Origin: Pseudomonadota bacterium
GTDB lineage: Bacteria; Desulfobacterota; Desulfobulbia; Desulfobulbales; Desulfocapsaceae
Direction of reading: 5' to 3'
Length of the DNA: 64,000 bases
Assembly (NCBI GenBank): GCA_023412495.1
Contig: JAEYNP010000086.1
Location: 1 to 64,000, forward strand
Shown: one piece after another, positions 29,321-37,720 of the stretch
How the letters are laid out: the number at the start of each line of letters is the position of its first letter
How positions within the stretch are numbered: the stretch's first letter is position 1
Translations under genes and position numbers: made by a program
Notes under the pieces: model-generated
Databases searched by the model: none
What the model was told of the DNA's origin: nothing
Seen by the model: the letters and a program-made list of their open reading frames with translations, nothing else

Positions 29321-29349
29321 ATCCTAGCGTGTTTACGGGATCTTTGCAA
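29321..29349 (-). promoter_or_regulatory. Candidate sigma-70 promoter for waaA-kdsB
   Basis: On the minus strand, TTGCAA (29344-29349), 17-bp spacer, TAGGAT (29321-29326). The -35 box lies only 2 bp from the left inverted repeat of the transposon, so the element stopped just short of this promoter. Confidence 0.45.
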
Positions 29350-29351
29350 GG

Positions 29352-30390
29352 GGGTCAAATCTTTAATCTTGACAGACCGATTTTGGATGGTATTTATCGA
29401 AACATGTCCAGACCCTTGCGCGTACAATATCCTGATGCTCTTTACCATGTCACCAATCGTGGCAACGAGCGGAAGGCCATCTACAGGGATGATGCCGACA
29501 GAAAGGAATTCCTGAAAATCCTCTCGCAGTCGATCACCACCTACGGTGTCATTCTTCACAGTTTCGTACTCATGGAGAATCACTACCATCTCCTGGTCCA
29601 GACCCCTTTGGCCAACCTCGGCGAATTCATGCGCCATTTCAACATCACCTACACTTCGCACTACAACCGCCGCCATAACCGTGCCGGTCATCTTTTTCAG
29701 GGAAGATACAAGAGTTTTCTCGTCGAACTCGATTCGTACCTCTCACAGGTTTCGCGATACATACATCTCAATCCGGTCAAGATCGCCGGAAGGGAGCGGA
29801 TGGCGGCGGAGAAGAAGCTCCAGTATCTCTGGGATTACCGCTGGAGCAGTCTGCCCGGATTTGCAGATGAGACCAAACGTTTCGATTTTATGGAATATGA
29901 AACAGTTCTGGCCGCGCATGGCGGGGATACTGCGGAAGGCCGACAGAGGTATCGGGAGCAGATAATTGAGGATCTGACGGTTGGGGTGCCGATAAGAGAA
30001 CGAATCCTGGGACAGAGCATTCTCGGCGGCGAGGGTTTTGTCTCCCGGGTGAAGGAGCAGTTCCTGGCCGGGAAAAAAGACCGGGAACGGCCGGATGTGG
30101 GTAAAATCCATCAATACCTCTCGCTGGAAGCGGTGCTGGATATTGTGGAGGAAGAGACCGGCGAAAAGGAGCTTCTCCGCTCCACCGGGATGATCAGACA
30201 GCTGGTCATGACGGCTCTCTATCAATATGCGGGCCTGAATAACCGGGAGATTGGCGAGCTGTTCAATGTCGATTACTCCACAGTGAGCCAGGGACGCAAA
30301 CGTTTACGGGAAAAAGCGGGAAAAGACCCGCGTGTCGGAAAAATGTTGATCAACATAGGAAAGGCTGTGTCAAGGATAAAGATTTGACCC
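29352..30390 (+). mobile_element. REP-associated tyrosine transposase element with 23-bp terminal inverted repeats
   Basis: Left end 29352-29374 and right end 30368-30390 are inverted repeats matching at 21 of 23 positions (both start GGGTCAAATCTTTA and end CTTGACA, read inward). They exactly enclose the transposase gene, whose stop codon falls within the right repeat. No target-site duplication is evident, as expected for HUH (Y1) transposition. Confidence 0.8.
29404..30387 (+). CDS. REP-associated tyrosine (Y1/HUH) transposase with DnaA-like C-terminal helix-turn-helix
   Basis: This encodes 327 residues. Residues 1-125 are the Y1 transposase domain of the RAYT family: start SRPLRVQYPDALYHVTNRGNER, the HUH metal site at ENHYHLL (His60, His62), GHLFQGRYKSFLVE and a downstream helix SYLSQVSRYIHLNPV with candidate nucleophile tyrosines (Y112 or Y119). 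The C-terminal part ends in a DnaA domain IV-like helix-turn-helix (GLNNREIGELFNVDYSTVSQGRKRLREK), a common extension in this subgroup. The enzyme would nick single-stranded DNA at terminal hairpins. The frame is open far upstream across waaA, but ATG 29404 is the family start. It appears intact. Confidence 0.92.
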   Translation: MSRPLRVQYPDALYHVTNRGNERKAIYRDDADRKEFLKILSQSITTYGVILHSFVLMENHYHLLVQTPLANLGEFMRHFNITYTSHYNRRHNRAGHLFQGRYKSFLVELDSYLSQVSRYIHLNPVKIAGRERMAAEKKLQYLWDYRWSSLPGFADETKRFDFMEYETVLAAHGGDTAEGRQRYREQIIEDLTVGVPIRERILGQSILGGEGFVSRVKEQFLAGKKDRERPDVGKIHQYLSLEAVLDIVEEETGEKELLRSTGMIRQLVMTALYQYAGLNNREIGELFNVDYSTVSQGRKRLREKAGKDPRVGKMLINIGKAVSRIKI

Positions 30391-30418
30391 TCCTCCGAAG
30401 ACCCTCCTCCCGATCCCC

Positions 30419-30467
30419 GCTACCATTCGGTAGCACTCTTCTTTTTCTGGCGCTACCGAATGGTAAC
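30419..30467 (+). promoter_or_regulatory. Tandem enhancer dyads upstream of nrfA
   Basis: Two palindromes, GCTACCATTCGGTAGC (30419-30434, perfect) and GCTACCGAATGGTAAC (30452-30467, one mismatch), start 33 bp apart, three helical turns. The same pair with the same spacing stands before napM. The location 67-100 bp upstream of a sigma-54 promoter suits an NtrC-type activator. Confidence 0.8.
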
Positions 30468-30518
30468 GCTTTCGTTCCCTTTTTCAGACAACTTACTGTA
30501 ATCACGGCTAGAGACAGC

Positions 30519-30534
30519 TGGCATGTCATTTGCT
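30519..30534 (+). promoter_or_regulatory. Sigma-54 promoter of nrfA
   Basis: TGGCATGTCATTTGCT matches the -24/-12 consensus TGGCACG-N4-TTGCW with one mismatch. It begins 67 bp after the start of the second dyad and would start transcription about 65 bases before the nrfA ATG. Confidence 0.8.
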
Positions 30535-30610
30535 TTGCCAAGGGCATGGTCAGCTCGGATGATGCGTCTTGGGCGGTTGGAATTTTTATCCTATTCATAG
30601 AGGAGATGTC

Positions 30611-32101
30611 ATGAGGAGATCGAAAGTGCTTCTGGCCGGTGCGGCGCTGGCTGCCGGCGTGCTCGCGACCGGTGCAACCGGTATCGGCTGGGCCGCGGAC
30701 GGCGGCGTTCGGGAAAAGGGGGTCGAGAGCAGGAGTGAGATGTGGGCGAAGAAATATCCCAACCAGTACAACTCCTGGAAGGAGACTTCCCAGAACGATG
30801 TGATCATCGATCTGGTCGAGAAGAAACCGCAGCTCGCCGTGCTTTGGGCCGGCTACGGTTTCGCCAAGGATTACAACGCCCCACGCGGTCATTTTTACGG
30901 ATTGCAGAGCAATATCAACACTCTCAGGACAGGCGCTCCGGTCGGCCCCGCCGACGGCCCGATGCCCACCGCCTGTTGGACCTGCAAGTCACCGGACGTA
31001 CCGCGGATCATGGAAGAACAGGGTGAGATGGAATATTTCACAGGCAAGTGGGCAAAATACGGCACGGAGATGGCTAATTCCATAGGCTGCGCCGACTGCC
31101 ACGACTCGCAAACCGCGGAGCTGAAGATCACCAGGCCTTACCTGGCGAGGGGGCTGGAAGCCATCGGCGCAGATCCCGCCAAGGTCGACCGCAGGGAGAT
31201 GGAAAGCCTCGCCTGTGCCCAGTGCCATTCCGAGTATTACTTCAAGGATACCAAATGGAACGGCAAGGATGGCAGCGAGAAGGTCGCCAAGGTTGTCACC
31301 TTCCCCTGGGACAACGGCCTGACCGCCGAGGAAATGGAAAAATACTACGATGACATCGAATTCAAGGACTGGGTCCACCAGATCAGCAAGGCGCCGATGC
31401 TGAAGGCCCAGCATCCCGACTACGAGATCTTCCAAAGCGGCATCCATGCCAAAAGCGGGGTTTCCTGCGCCGACTGCCATATGCCGAGCCGGAAGGGCGA
31501 GGGCGGCAGCTTTTCCGATCACCATATCCAGAGCCCCATGGCCAACATCGACAACGTCTGCCTGAACTGTCATGACCAGGATGCGGAGACGCTCAAGGCG
31601 GTGGTTGAGAACAAGCTGGCCCACAAGGAGCAGATGATGGAGATCGCCATGGACAACCTGGCCAAGGCCCATCTCGAGGCCGGCAAGGCCTGGGAACTGG
31701 GCGCCACCGAGGCGGAGATGAAGGACATCCTCATGGACATCCGCCACGCCCAGTGGAAGTGGGATTACTCCATCGCCAGCCACGGCTCCTTCTTCCACGC
31801 GCCGGAAGAAACCCTGCGCCTGCTCGGCGTAGCCAACGAGACCGCCCAGGCAGCACGCCTGAAGCTGGTCCAGGTGCTGGCCAAGCATGGGGCGGTCAAT
31901 TACGTCGCCCCCGATTTCTCCACCAAGGAGAAGGCCCAGGCCCTGGCCAAGGTCGATCTGAAGGCGGAAGTCGCCGCAAAGGAAAACTTCCGGGCGACCA
32001 TGCTGAAGGAGTGGGAGAAGCAGGCGAAGGAGAAGGGTGTCCTGGGAGCCGAGACCCGAAAGGGCATGAGCGACAAGACCTCGTACAATAAAGGTGCCTG
32101 A
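30611..32101 (+). CDS. nrfA: Ammonia-forming cytochrome c nitrite reductase, pentaheme
   Basis: This encodes 496 residues; GAGGAG lies just before the ATG, followed by a Sec signal (VLLAGAALAAGVLATGATGIGWA). It reduces nitrite to ammonium with six electrons in the periplasm. The catalytic heme has the diagnostic CWTCK (122-126); four CXXCH hemes follow at 160, 202, 286 and 317. Conserved HSEYYFKD and QSGIHAKSGVSCADCHMPS surround the active-site Tyr and distal ligands. No nrfH quinol dehydrogenase or other nrf gene adjoins it; a terminator ends the unit, so nrfA is monocistronic here. Regulation appears to be by sigma-54 and the paired dyads shared with nap. Confidence 0.97.
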   Translation: MRRSKVLLAGAALAAGVLATGATGIGWAADGGVREKGVESRSEMWAKKYPNQYNSWKETSQNDVIIDLVEKKPQLAVLWAGYGFAKDYNAPRGHFYGLQSNINTLRTGAPVGPADGPMPTACWTCKSPDVPRIMEEQGEMEYFTGKWAKYGTEMANSIGCADCHDSQTAELKITRPYLARGLEAIGADPAKVDRREMESLACAQCHSEYYFKDTKWNGKDGSEKVAKVVTFPWDNGLTAEEMEKYYDDIEFKDWVHQISKAPMLKAQHPDYEIFQSGIHAKSGVSCADCHMPSRKGEGGSFSDHHIQSPMANIDNVCLNCHDQDAETLKAVVENKLAHKEQMMEIAMDNLAKAHLEAGKAWELGATEAEMKDILMDIRHAQWKWDYSIASHGSFFHAPEETLRLLGVANETAQAARLKLVQVLAKHGAVNYVAPDFSTKEKAQALAKVDLKAEVAAKENFRATMLKEWEKQAKEKGVLGAETRKGMSDKTSYNKGA

Positions 32102-32125
32102 TCGTCCGCCAGGATGATGGCTGCC

Positions 32126-32159
32126 AAAGGGGATGTTCCGGAAGGGCATCCCCTTTTTT
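32126..32159 (+). terminator. Rho-independent terminator of nrfA
   Basis: Stem AAAGGGGATG / CATCCCCTTT with an 11-nt loop and six T, 24 bases after the nrfA stop. Confidence 0.9.
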
Positions 32160-32255
32160 ATTTTCGCCGTTATTGATCGAGGCGGGATATCCCTTCACAG
32201 ATTCCACCGAAGGATTCTAGAGATGAATGATCAATGGCTGCGGCCTCCTCGGCCA

Positions 32256-32325
32256 TTGACAACCATGCACAAAAACTGCATATCTTGAGAGAATATGGTG
32301 AACTGTCGCGGATGCCCTCGACAGT
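32256..32325 (+). promoter_or_regulatory. Candidate promoter and dyad upstream of the alcohol dehydrogenase operon
   Basis: TTGACA (32256-32261), 17-bp spacer, weak -10 CATATC (32279-32284). A dyad ACTGTCG-N10-CGACAGT follows at 32302-32325 and could be an operator or a leader hairpin. No sigma-54 site or nap/nrf dyad is seen here. Confidence 0.35.
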
Positions 32326-32382
32326 CCGCGGGAATTTCCATGCAGCAGCTAGTGCAAGGCGCAAAGAGGAGGCAAGCCGCAA

Positions 32383-33531
32383 ATGGATATAAAGAAATTC
32401 GCCATCCCTGAGATCATCTTCGGCCGGGGCAGCCTGAACTACGCCGGCCAGTGCGCACTGCGCCTTGGAGCAAAGAAGGTTTTCCTGGTCAGCGATTCCG
32501 GCATCGAAGAAGCCGGCTGGGTGCAGCGGCTGATGGATATCCTGAAAAAGGAAGGGATCGACTGGGTCTATTACGCCGGGGTGAATTCCAACCCCCGCGA
32601 CTTCCAGGTGGAGCAGGGCGCGGAGATCTACCGCGCGGGCGGCTGCGATGTGATCATCGCCATCGGCGGCGGCAGTTCCATGGACACCGCCAAGGGGGTT
32701 GCCATTATCGCCAGCAACGGCGGCCGGATCCGGGACTACGAGGGGGCGAACAGGGTCAGCCGGCCGCTGCCGCCGATGGTGCTCATCACCACCACCGCCG
32801 GTTCCGGCTCGGACGTCTCCCAGTTCTGCATCATCACCGACGTGGAGCGGGCGGTGAAGATGTCGATCATCACCCGGACGCTGGTCCCCAACATCTCCAT
32901 CGCCGATCCCCTGATCCTCGCGACCAAGACCGAGACCCTCATCATCCAGTCGGCGGTCGACGCCCTGGCCCATGCCATCGAGGCATACACCTCGACCATC
33001 GCCTCGCCTTTCACCGCCATGCAGTCGCTGAAGGCCATCGACCTCATCCTCCGCTTTCTGCCGAAAGCAGTTGAGACCAGGGCGATGGATTACCTGGAGA
33101 AACTCAGCATCGCCTCGATCTCCGCCTCCATGGCTTTTTCCAACGCGAGCCTTGGCGCGGAACACGCCCTGGCGCATTCTCTGGGCGGCCACTTCGACAT
33201 GCGCCATGGGGTCATCCACCCGATCCTGTTGCCCACGGTGATGCGCTTCAATCTCGACTACGCCGTCGAAAAACTGGCCGACATCGGCCGGGTGGTGCTC
33301 GACCGGCGGCTCGGTACCCCGCGGGAGACCGCCTTGGCCGGTATCGACCGACTGGAGGAGTTTTTTGCCTCGTTTGATGTCTCTCTGAAGCTGAGGGAAG
33401 TGCTCGTCGAGACCGACAGGCAGTACCTCGAGCCGATCTGTCGGATGGCGGTCAAAGACGCCTGCAACCTGACCAATCCCCGGCCCGCATCCTGGCAGGA
33501 CTTCCTCAAGATCCTCGAAGAGGTCTGGTGA
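32383..33531 (+). CDS. Iron-containing (group III) alcohol dehydrogenase
   Basis: This encodes 382 residues; GAGGAGG lies 12 bases before the ATG. It is an NAD(P)-dependent oxidoreductase of the Fe-ADH family. The nucleotide-binding GGGSSMDTAKG and metal ligands are present (Asp in IADPLIL, His in DALAHAIEAY, AHSLGGHFDMRHGVIHP). Downstream it overlaps the start of a soluble histidine kinase (TGATG), itself followed by a sigma-54 regulator. The enzyme and a two-component system thus form one operon, which suggests the kinase monitors the enzyme's substrate or redox state (inference). The true substrate (ethanol, 1,3-propanediol, other) cannot be read from the sequence. Confidence 0.93.
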   Translation: MDIKKFAIPEIIFGRGSLNYAGQCALRLGAKKVFLVSDSGIEEAGWVQRLMDILKKEGIDWVYYAGVNSNPRDFQVEQGAEIYRAGGCDVIIAIGGGSSMDTAKGVAIIASNGGRIRDYEGANRVSRPLPPMVLITTTAGSGSDVSQFCIITDVERAVKMSIITRTLVPNISIADPLILATKTETLIIQSAVDALAHAIEAYTSTIASPFTAMQSLKAIDLILRFLPKAVETRAMDYLEKLSIASISASMAFSNASLGAEHALAHSLGGHFDMRHGVIHPILLPTVMRFNLDYAVEKLADIGRVVLDRRLGTPRETALAGIDRLEEFFASFDVSLKLREVLVETDRQYLEPICRMAVKDACNLTNPRPASWQDFLKILEEVW

Positions 33532-34721
33532 TGAACCCGACGACGCTTGCCGACCTGGTCGGCATCGAGCACTGCAAGCTGGGCTTTTATCAGGAACTCC
33601 AGCAGAAGGTCGAGCAGCTGAAGGCCTCCAACCAGGAGCTGGAAAAGAAACGGCGGGAGATCCAGGCGGTATTGGACGGTATCACCGACCTGATGCTGGT
33701 ATTGTCCGAAGACCTCAGGGTCCAGCAGGTCAATCACGTCTTCACCGAGTGGTTTCCCGGCATCGATCCCATCGGCCGCACCTGCCATGAGCTTTTTCGC
33801 GGCCAGAGCGGCCCGTGCGAGGAGTGCCCGGCCCACCGCTCCCTCGAGCGGGGCGAGATCATCAAGGATCTCTGCATCTACAAGGTGAACGACAGGTTCC
33901 GCCATTTCGAGATCATCGCCTCGCCGCTCAAGAGGACGGAGAGCGGCGAGCGCAGCGTACTGGTCTTCAAGCGGGACGTAACGAGGGAGAAGGAATTCCA
34001 GGCCCAGTTCTACCAGGCGGAAAAGATGGCCACCATCGGCGCCCTGGCGGCCGGGGTGGCCCATGAGATCAACAACCCGCTGACGGCGATCAGCGGCTTC
34101 GCCGAGGGGCTGAGGCGCCGTCTCGGCCGCATCGAGGACCGGGTAGATCCGAAAATGTATGAGGATTTTCGAGAGTATACCGAGACTATCGTCAAGGAAT
34201 GTTCTCGCTGTCGGGATATCGTCCAGACGCTCCTGACCTTCAGCCGGCCGGTGGTTTCCAGCCTCTGGCCGGTCGATCTCAACCGCTGCGTAAGCGACAC
34301 CTTGTTTCTTCTCAAGCATCATTTCAAGGGACGGCACGGCATCACGGTGCAGACCGACCTGCAGCCGGACCTGCCGAGCATCATGGGGGACGAATCCCAG
34401 CTCAAGCAGGTGATCATCAATCTCGTCACCAACGCCTTCGACGCGGTGAGCGAGGATGGCCTGATCCACCTCATTACTCGGAAGCGGGAAGGTGGCGGAG
34501 TAGAGTTGATCGTCGAGGACAGCGGCTGCGGCATCCCCTCCGAACTGCAGGAGAAGCTCTTCGAGCCCTTCTTCACCACGAAGCCGGTAGGCAAGGGGAT
34601 CGGCATCGGCCTTTCGACCTGTTACGCCATCGTCAGCCACCACCATGGCGAGATCACCGTGACCAGCGAAGAGGGCAAGGGAGCCACCTTCAAAGTGTCG
34701 CTGCCGGGAGAGGAATTTTGA
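33531..34721 (+). CDS. Soluble PAS histidine kinase
   Basis: This encodes 396 residues from ATG 33531 (a GTG three bases earlier is possible), overlapping the dehydrogenase stop. No membrane segment. The order is: coiled coil (25-50), PAS domain (50-150), HisKA with phospho-His in GVAHEINNPLTAISGF, and HATPase_c (NLVTNAFDAVSEDG, VEDSGCGIP, FEPFFTTKPVGKGIGIGLSTCY). The PAS holds CHELFRGQSGPCEECPAH, a C-X10-C-X2-C cluster recurrent in deltaproteobacterial PAS kinases, which might bind a metal or act as a thiol switch. The sigma-54 regulator at 34835 is the expected partner. Cytoplasmic redox or aldehyde sensing is an inference. Confidence 0.9.
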   Translation: MNPTTLADLVGIEHCKLGFYQELQQKVEQLKASNQELEKKRREIQAVLDGITDLMLVLSEDLRVQQVNHVFTEWFPGIDPIGRTCHELFRGQSGPCEECPAHRSLERGEIIKDLCIYKVNDRFRHFEIIASPLKRTESGERSVLVFKRDVTREKEFQAQFYQAEKMATIGALAAGVAHEINNPLTAISGFAEGLRRRLGRIEDRVDPKMYEDFREYTETIVKECSRCRDIVQTLLTFSRPVVSSLWPVDLNRCVSDTLFLLKHHFKGRHGITVQTDLQPDLPSIMGDESQLKQVIINLVTNAFDAVSEDGLIHLITRKREGGGVELIVEDSGCGIPSELQEKLFEPFFTTKPVGKGIGIGLSTCYAIVSHHHGEITVTSEEGKGATFKVSLPGEEF

Positions 34722-34727
34722 CGCCTA

Positions 34728-34773
34728 AACAATTCTTCTTGTTTTTTTGAAAGAATTTCGTGATGGTAGTTCC
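34728..34773. repeat. Dispersed palindromic repeat, family 1 (copy B)
   Basis: Arms AAACAATTCTT and AAGAATTTCGTGATGGTA around a T-rich loop (CTTGTTTTTTTG), between the kinase and its regulator. It resembles copy A at 18136. It may act as an intra-operon processing or attenuation hairpin. Confidence 0.5.
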
Positions 34774-34834
34774 CTCAAAGTCTGAAAAGACTCCTCCGTG
34801 CGGAGGGGTGGGGAAAGAAGAGAACGAAGAATTA

Positions 34835-36172
34835 ATGGAAAGCGAAAATTACAGCATCCTCGTCATCGACGACGAGGAGCCGATCAGAAGACTGCTGCAG
34901 AAGGAATTGGCCGGCGACCGGCGCACGGTGCTGACCGCCGCCGATGCCGCTGGCGCCCGTGCGATCATCCGCAACCACTGGTTCGACGTAGTGATCATGG
35001 ATCTCCGGCTGCCGGACGTGCACGACCTCGACCTGCTCATTGAGATCAAGGGCTCGGTGCCCCATATCGAGGTGGTGATGATCACCGGCCACGGCGATGT
35101 CGACAGCGCGGTCAAGGCGATGAAGCTTGGGGCCTGCGACTTCATCCGCAAGCCCTTCAACCTCGAGCAGCTCGACCTGGTGGTGGAGAAGGCCCACCAG
35201 CGGGTGCTGCTTTCCCGGGAAAACACCATCCTCCGGCACACCAGCGGGGAGGCCCACGAGCAGGTGCAGTTCATCGGCAACTCCAAGGCGGTGGCGGAGC
35301 TGAAATTCCTCATCAACAAAGTGGCGCCGGCCCGCATCCCGGTGCTCATCATGGGGGATTCCGGGGTCGGCAAGGATGTGGTGGCGCGCCTCATCCACCA
35401 GCGCTCGGCCTGCGCCGCCAATCCCATGATCATCAAGAATTGCGCCTCGCTGCAGAAGGAACTGGCCAGAAGCGAGCTGTTCGGCCACATGAAGGGGTCG
35501 TTCACCGGGGCCAACGAGTCCCGGGAGGGGCTGATGTCCTATGCCCATGACAGCACGCTTTTTTTGGACGAGATAGGCGAGTTGCCGCTCGAGGTCCAGG
35601 CCTCGCTGCTACGGGTGCTGGAGACCCAGACCTTCCGGCGGGTGGGCGAGAAGGAGGAGCGCAAGGTCAACATCCGCTTCCTCTTTGCCACCAACCGGCC
35701 TCTTGCCGAAGAGGTCGAGGCGGGCCGTTTCAACGAGGCCTTTTTTCACCGGATCAACGCCTTCACCCTGCGGATTCCGCCCCTGCGGGAGCGCAAGGAG
35801 GACCTGCCGCTCCTGGTCAACTACTTCCTTACCCGCCTGAGCCCGGACAGCACCCCCTATCGCATTGTCGATCGGGCCATGGACTGCATCCTTCGCTACT
35901 CCTGGCCGGGAAACGTGCGGGAGCTGCGCAACGTGCTCGAGCGCTCCATCATCCTCGCCGAGAACAACATCATCACCGAACGCTGTTTGCCCCGTGAGCT
36001 GGTTTCCGCAGCGGAGGACAGCCAGGCCGCGCTGACGCTCGCCTCGGTGGAAAAGAACCATATCCTCAAGATCCTCCACTTCTTCGAAGGCAACCGCCAG
36101 AAAACTGCCGAGACCCTGGGCGTGAGCCGCAAGACGCTGTACCGGAAACTGGCGCAGTATTCGCTGGAGTGA
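34835..36172 (+). CDS. Sigma-54-dependent response regulator (NtrC family), regulator 1
   Basis: This encodes 445 residues from ATG 34835, giving the standard receiver N-terminus (YSILVIDDEEPIRRLL); upstream codons of the open frame lack similarity. Receiver: DD pair, phospho-Asp in VVIMDLRLPD, Thr in MITGHG, Lys in IRKPFN. AAA+ domain: Walker A GDSGVGKD, sigma-54 loop GSFTGA (Ser replaces the usual first Ala), Walker B LFLDEIGELP, R-finger region SWPGNVRELRNVLERS. A Fis-type HTH ends the protein (RQKTAETLGVSRKTLYRKLAQYSLE). It lies behind the alcohol dehydrogenase and kinase 1. Targets could be the sigma-54 promoters of nrfA, nap or the second alcohol dehydrogenase in this window. Confidence 0.93.
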   Translation: MESENYSILVIDDEEPIRRLLQKELAGDRRTVLTAADAAGARAIIRNHWFDVVIMDLRLPDVHDLDLLIEIKGSVPHIEVVMITGHGDVDSAVKAMKLGACDFIRKPFNLEQLDLVVEKAHQRVLLSRENTILRHTSGEAHEQVQFIGNSKAVAELKFLINKVAPARIPVLIMGDSGVGKDVVARLIHQRSACAANPMIIKNCASLQKELARSELFGHMKGSFTGANESREGLMSYAHDSTLFLDEIGELPLEVQASLLRVLETQTFRRVGEKEERKVNIRFLFATNRPLAEEVEAGRFNEAFFHRINAFTLRIPPLRERKEDLPLLVNYFLTRLSPDSTPYRIVDRAMDCILRYSWPGNVRELRNVLERSIILAENNIITERCLPRELVSAAEDSQAALTLASVEKNHILKILHFFEGNRQKTAETLGVSRKTLYRKLAQYSLE

Positions 36173-36212
36173 GCCGTTCGGCAAGAAGGCTGCATCCCGA
36201 CCCAACAACCGC

Positions 36213-36358
36213 GGGCGAACACAAGGTTTCGCCCCTACGTCCAGTGAATTCAAGCATTGCCGCTGAAGATGCCTGTGGCCTGCTTTTCAAAGACGAGCCG
36301 GCTCCTCGAATTACCCGAAAGTACGGCCCGCTGTGTAGGGGCGAACCTCGTGTTCGGC
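36213..36358. repeat. Pair of inverted short palindromic repeats, family 2
   Basis: Two copies of GTAGGGGCGAACCTYGTGTTCGSCC lie in opposite orientation (36213-36239 and 36335-36358) between two convergent regulator genes. Further copies are at 39349-39371 and 51783-51809. The position between convergent genes suits a REP/BIME-like element or a shared terminator. Confidence 0.65.
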
Positions 36359-36379
36359 CGCAAAATCCAATGGTTGCCA

Positions 36380-37720
36380 TTATTCGAGATTATACGCTCG
36401 CATCTTCTCCCACAGGTTTTTTCGGCTGATGCCGAGCAGCCGGGCCGCCTCGGTGCGGTTGCCGCCGCTGCGATTGAGGGCGGCTTGCAGGAATTCCTTT
36501 TCGGCCGCGGCCATTCGGGCGGCAAGCTGGAGATCGGTGTCATCCGCCGTCGCGGTCTTCCCGGCCAATTCCACCGGCAGGTCCGTTTGGGTGATGGCCG
36601 GGCCCCGGCAGAGTACCGAGGCCCGTTCGATGAGGTTGCGCAATTCCCTGGTGTTGCCGGGGAAATCGTATTGTTTCAAACAATCGATCGCTTCCCTGGT
36701 GATCGTCACCGACCGGCCGTGCCGGCTGTTGAATTCCCGGAGGAAGACTTGGCAGAGCTGGTCGATATCCTCCTTGTGCTCGCGCAGCGGCGGCATCGGC
36801 AGCGGAATGACCTGCAGCCGGTAGAGCAGGTCGCGGCGGAAGCGGCCGGCCTCCACCTCGCGGTCCAGATCCTTCGAGGTGCAGGCGATGATCCGCACGT
36901 CCACCCGGATCGATTTGCTGCCGCCCACCCGTTCGAACCGGCTTTCCTGCAGCACCCGGAGGAGCTTGGCCTGGAGCGGCCCGGCCAGGTCGCCCAACTC
37001 GTCCAGGAGCAGGGTGCCGTTGTCGGCCAGCTCGAACTTTCCCTTCCGCCGCTGGTCGGCCCCCGTGAAGGCCCCGCGCTCGTGGCCGAAGAGTTCCGAT
37101 TCAATCAGCCCCTCCGGGATCGCCGCGCAGTTGATCGACACGAAGGGCCGGTCCCGCCTGGGGCTGGCGTTATGGATGGCGCGGGCTGCGAGTTCCTTGC
37201 CGGTTCCCGACTCGCCGGTGATGAGGATGGTGGCGTTGGTCGGCCCGGCCTGTTCGATGATCTCGTAGACCCGCCGCATGGCGGCGCTCTCCCCGATCAG
37301 CCTCCGGTCGCCGTCTTCCCTGACGGTGGCCTCCAGCACCTCGCAGCGGGCCCTGACCGCCTGGTGGCCCAGCAGCCGCGTGACCCGGATGATGAGGTCG
37401 TCCAGGTCGAAGGGTTTGAGGATATATTCCGTCGCCCCTCGGCGCAGGCAGTCGATGGCGTCGTCGATGGAGCCGTAAGCGGTCATGATGATGATGTCGG
37501 TGTCCGGGTTGGTCCGCCGGACGTTGTCGAGGAGCGTCAGGCCGTCGAGGCCGGGCATGCGGATATCCGAGATGATCAGGTGGTACTGGTTCGTCTCGTA
37601 GAGGGCCATGGCCTTCACGCCGTCTTCCGCCTCGTCCACCTGCCAACCGTACTTGCGCAGCCGGTCGTAGATGGAGATCCGCATGATATCGTCGTCTTCG
37701 GCAAGGAGTATTCTAGGCAT
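36380..37720 (-). CDS. Sigma-54-dependent response regulator (NtrC family), regulator 2
   Basis: This encodes 446 residues from ATG 37720, which overlaps the end of kinase 2 (ATGCCTAG). Receiver: AEDDD, phospho-Asp in LIISDIRMPG, IMTAYG, LKPFD. AAA+: GESGTGKE, canonical GAFTGA, LLLDELGDL, DFPGNTRELRNLIERAS. The Fis-type HTH reads GNRTEAARLLGISRKNLWEKMRAYNLE. Its partner is the c-heme sensor kinase whose gene overlaps it. Adjacent to the nap operon and convergent with regulator 1, it is the prime candidate to bind the GYTACC-N4-GGTARC dyads before nap and nrfA (inference). Confidence 0.94.
   Translation of the reverse strand: MPRILLAEDDDIMRISIYDRLRKYGWQVDEAEDGVKAMALYETNQYHLIISDIRMPGLDGLTLLDNVRRTNPDTDIIIMTAYGSIDDAIDCLRRGATEYILKPFDLDDLIIRVTRLLGHQAVRARCEVLEATVREDGDRRLIGESAAMRRVYEIIEQAGPTNATILITGESGTGKELAARAIHNASPRRDRPFVSINCAAIPEGLIESELFGHERGAFTGADQRRKGKFELADNGTLLLDELGDLAGPLQAKLLRVLQESRFERVGGSKSIRVDVRIIACTSKDLDREVEAGRFRRDLLYRLQVIPLPMPPLREHKEDIDQLCQVFLREFNSRHGRSVTITREAIDCLKQYDFPGNTRELRNLIERASVLCRGPAITQTDLPVELAGKTATADDTDLQLAARMAAAEKEFLQAALNRSGGNRTEAARLLGISRKNLWEKMRAYNLE

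Noticed and set aside
28441..29403. N-terminal extension of the transposase gene
   Set aside because: It is antisense to waaA and crosses the transposon boundary. Family similarity starts at the ATG at 29404.
34760..34834. Extended start of regulator 1
   Set aside because: The extra 25 codons overlap the palindromic repeat and lack receiver-like sequence.
36213..36358. CRISPR-like array
   Set aside because: Only two repeat copies, in opposite orientation, with no regular spacers and no cas genes.
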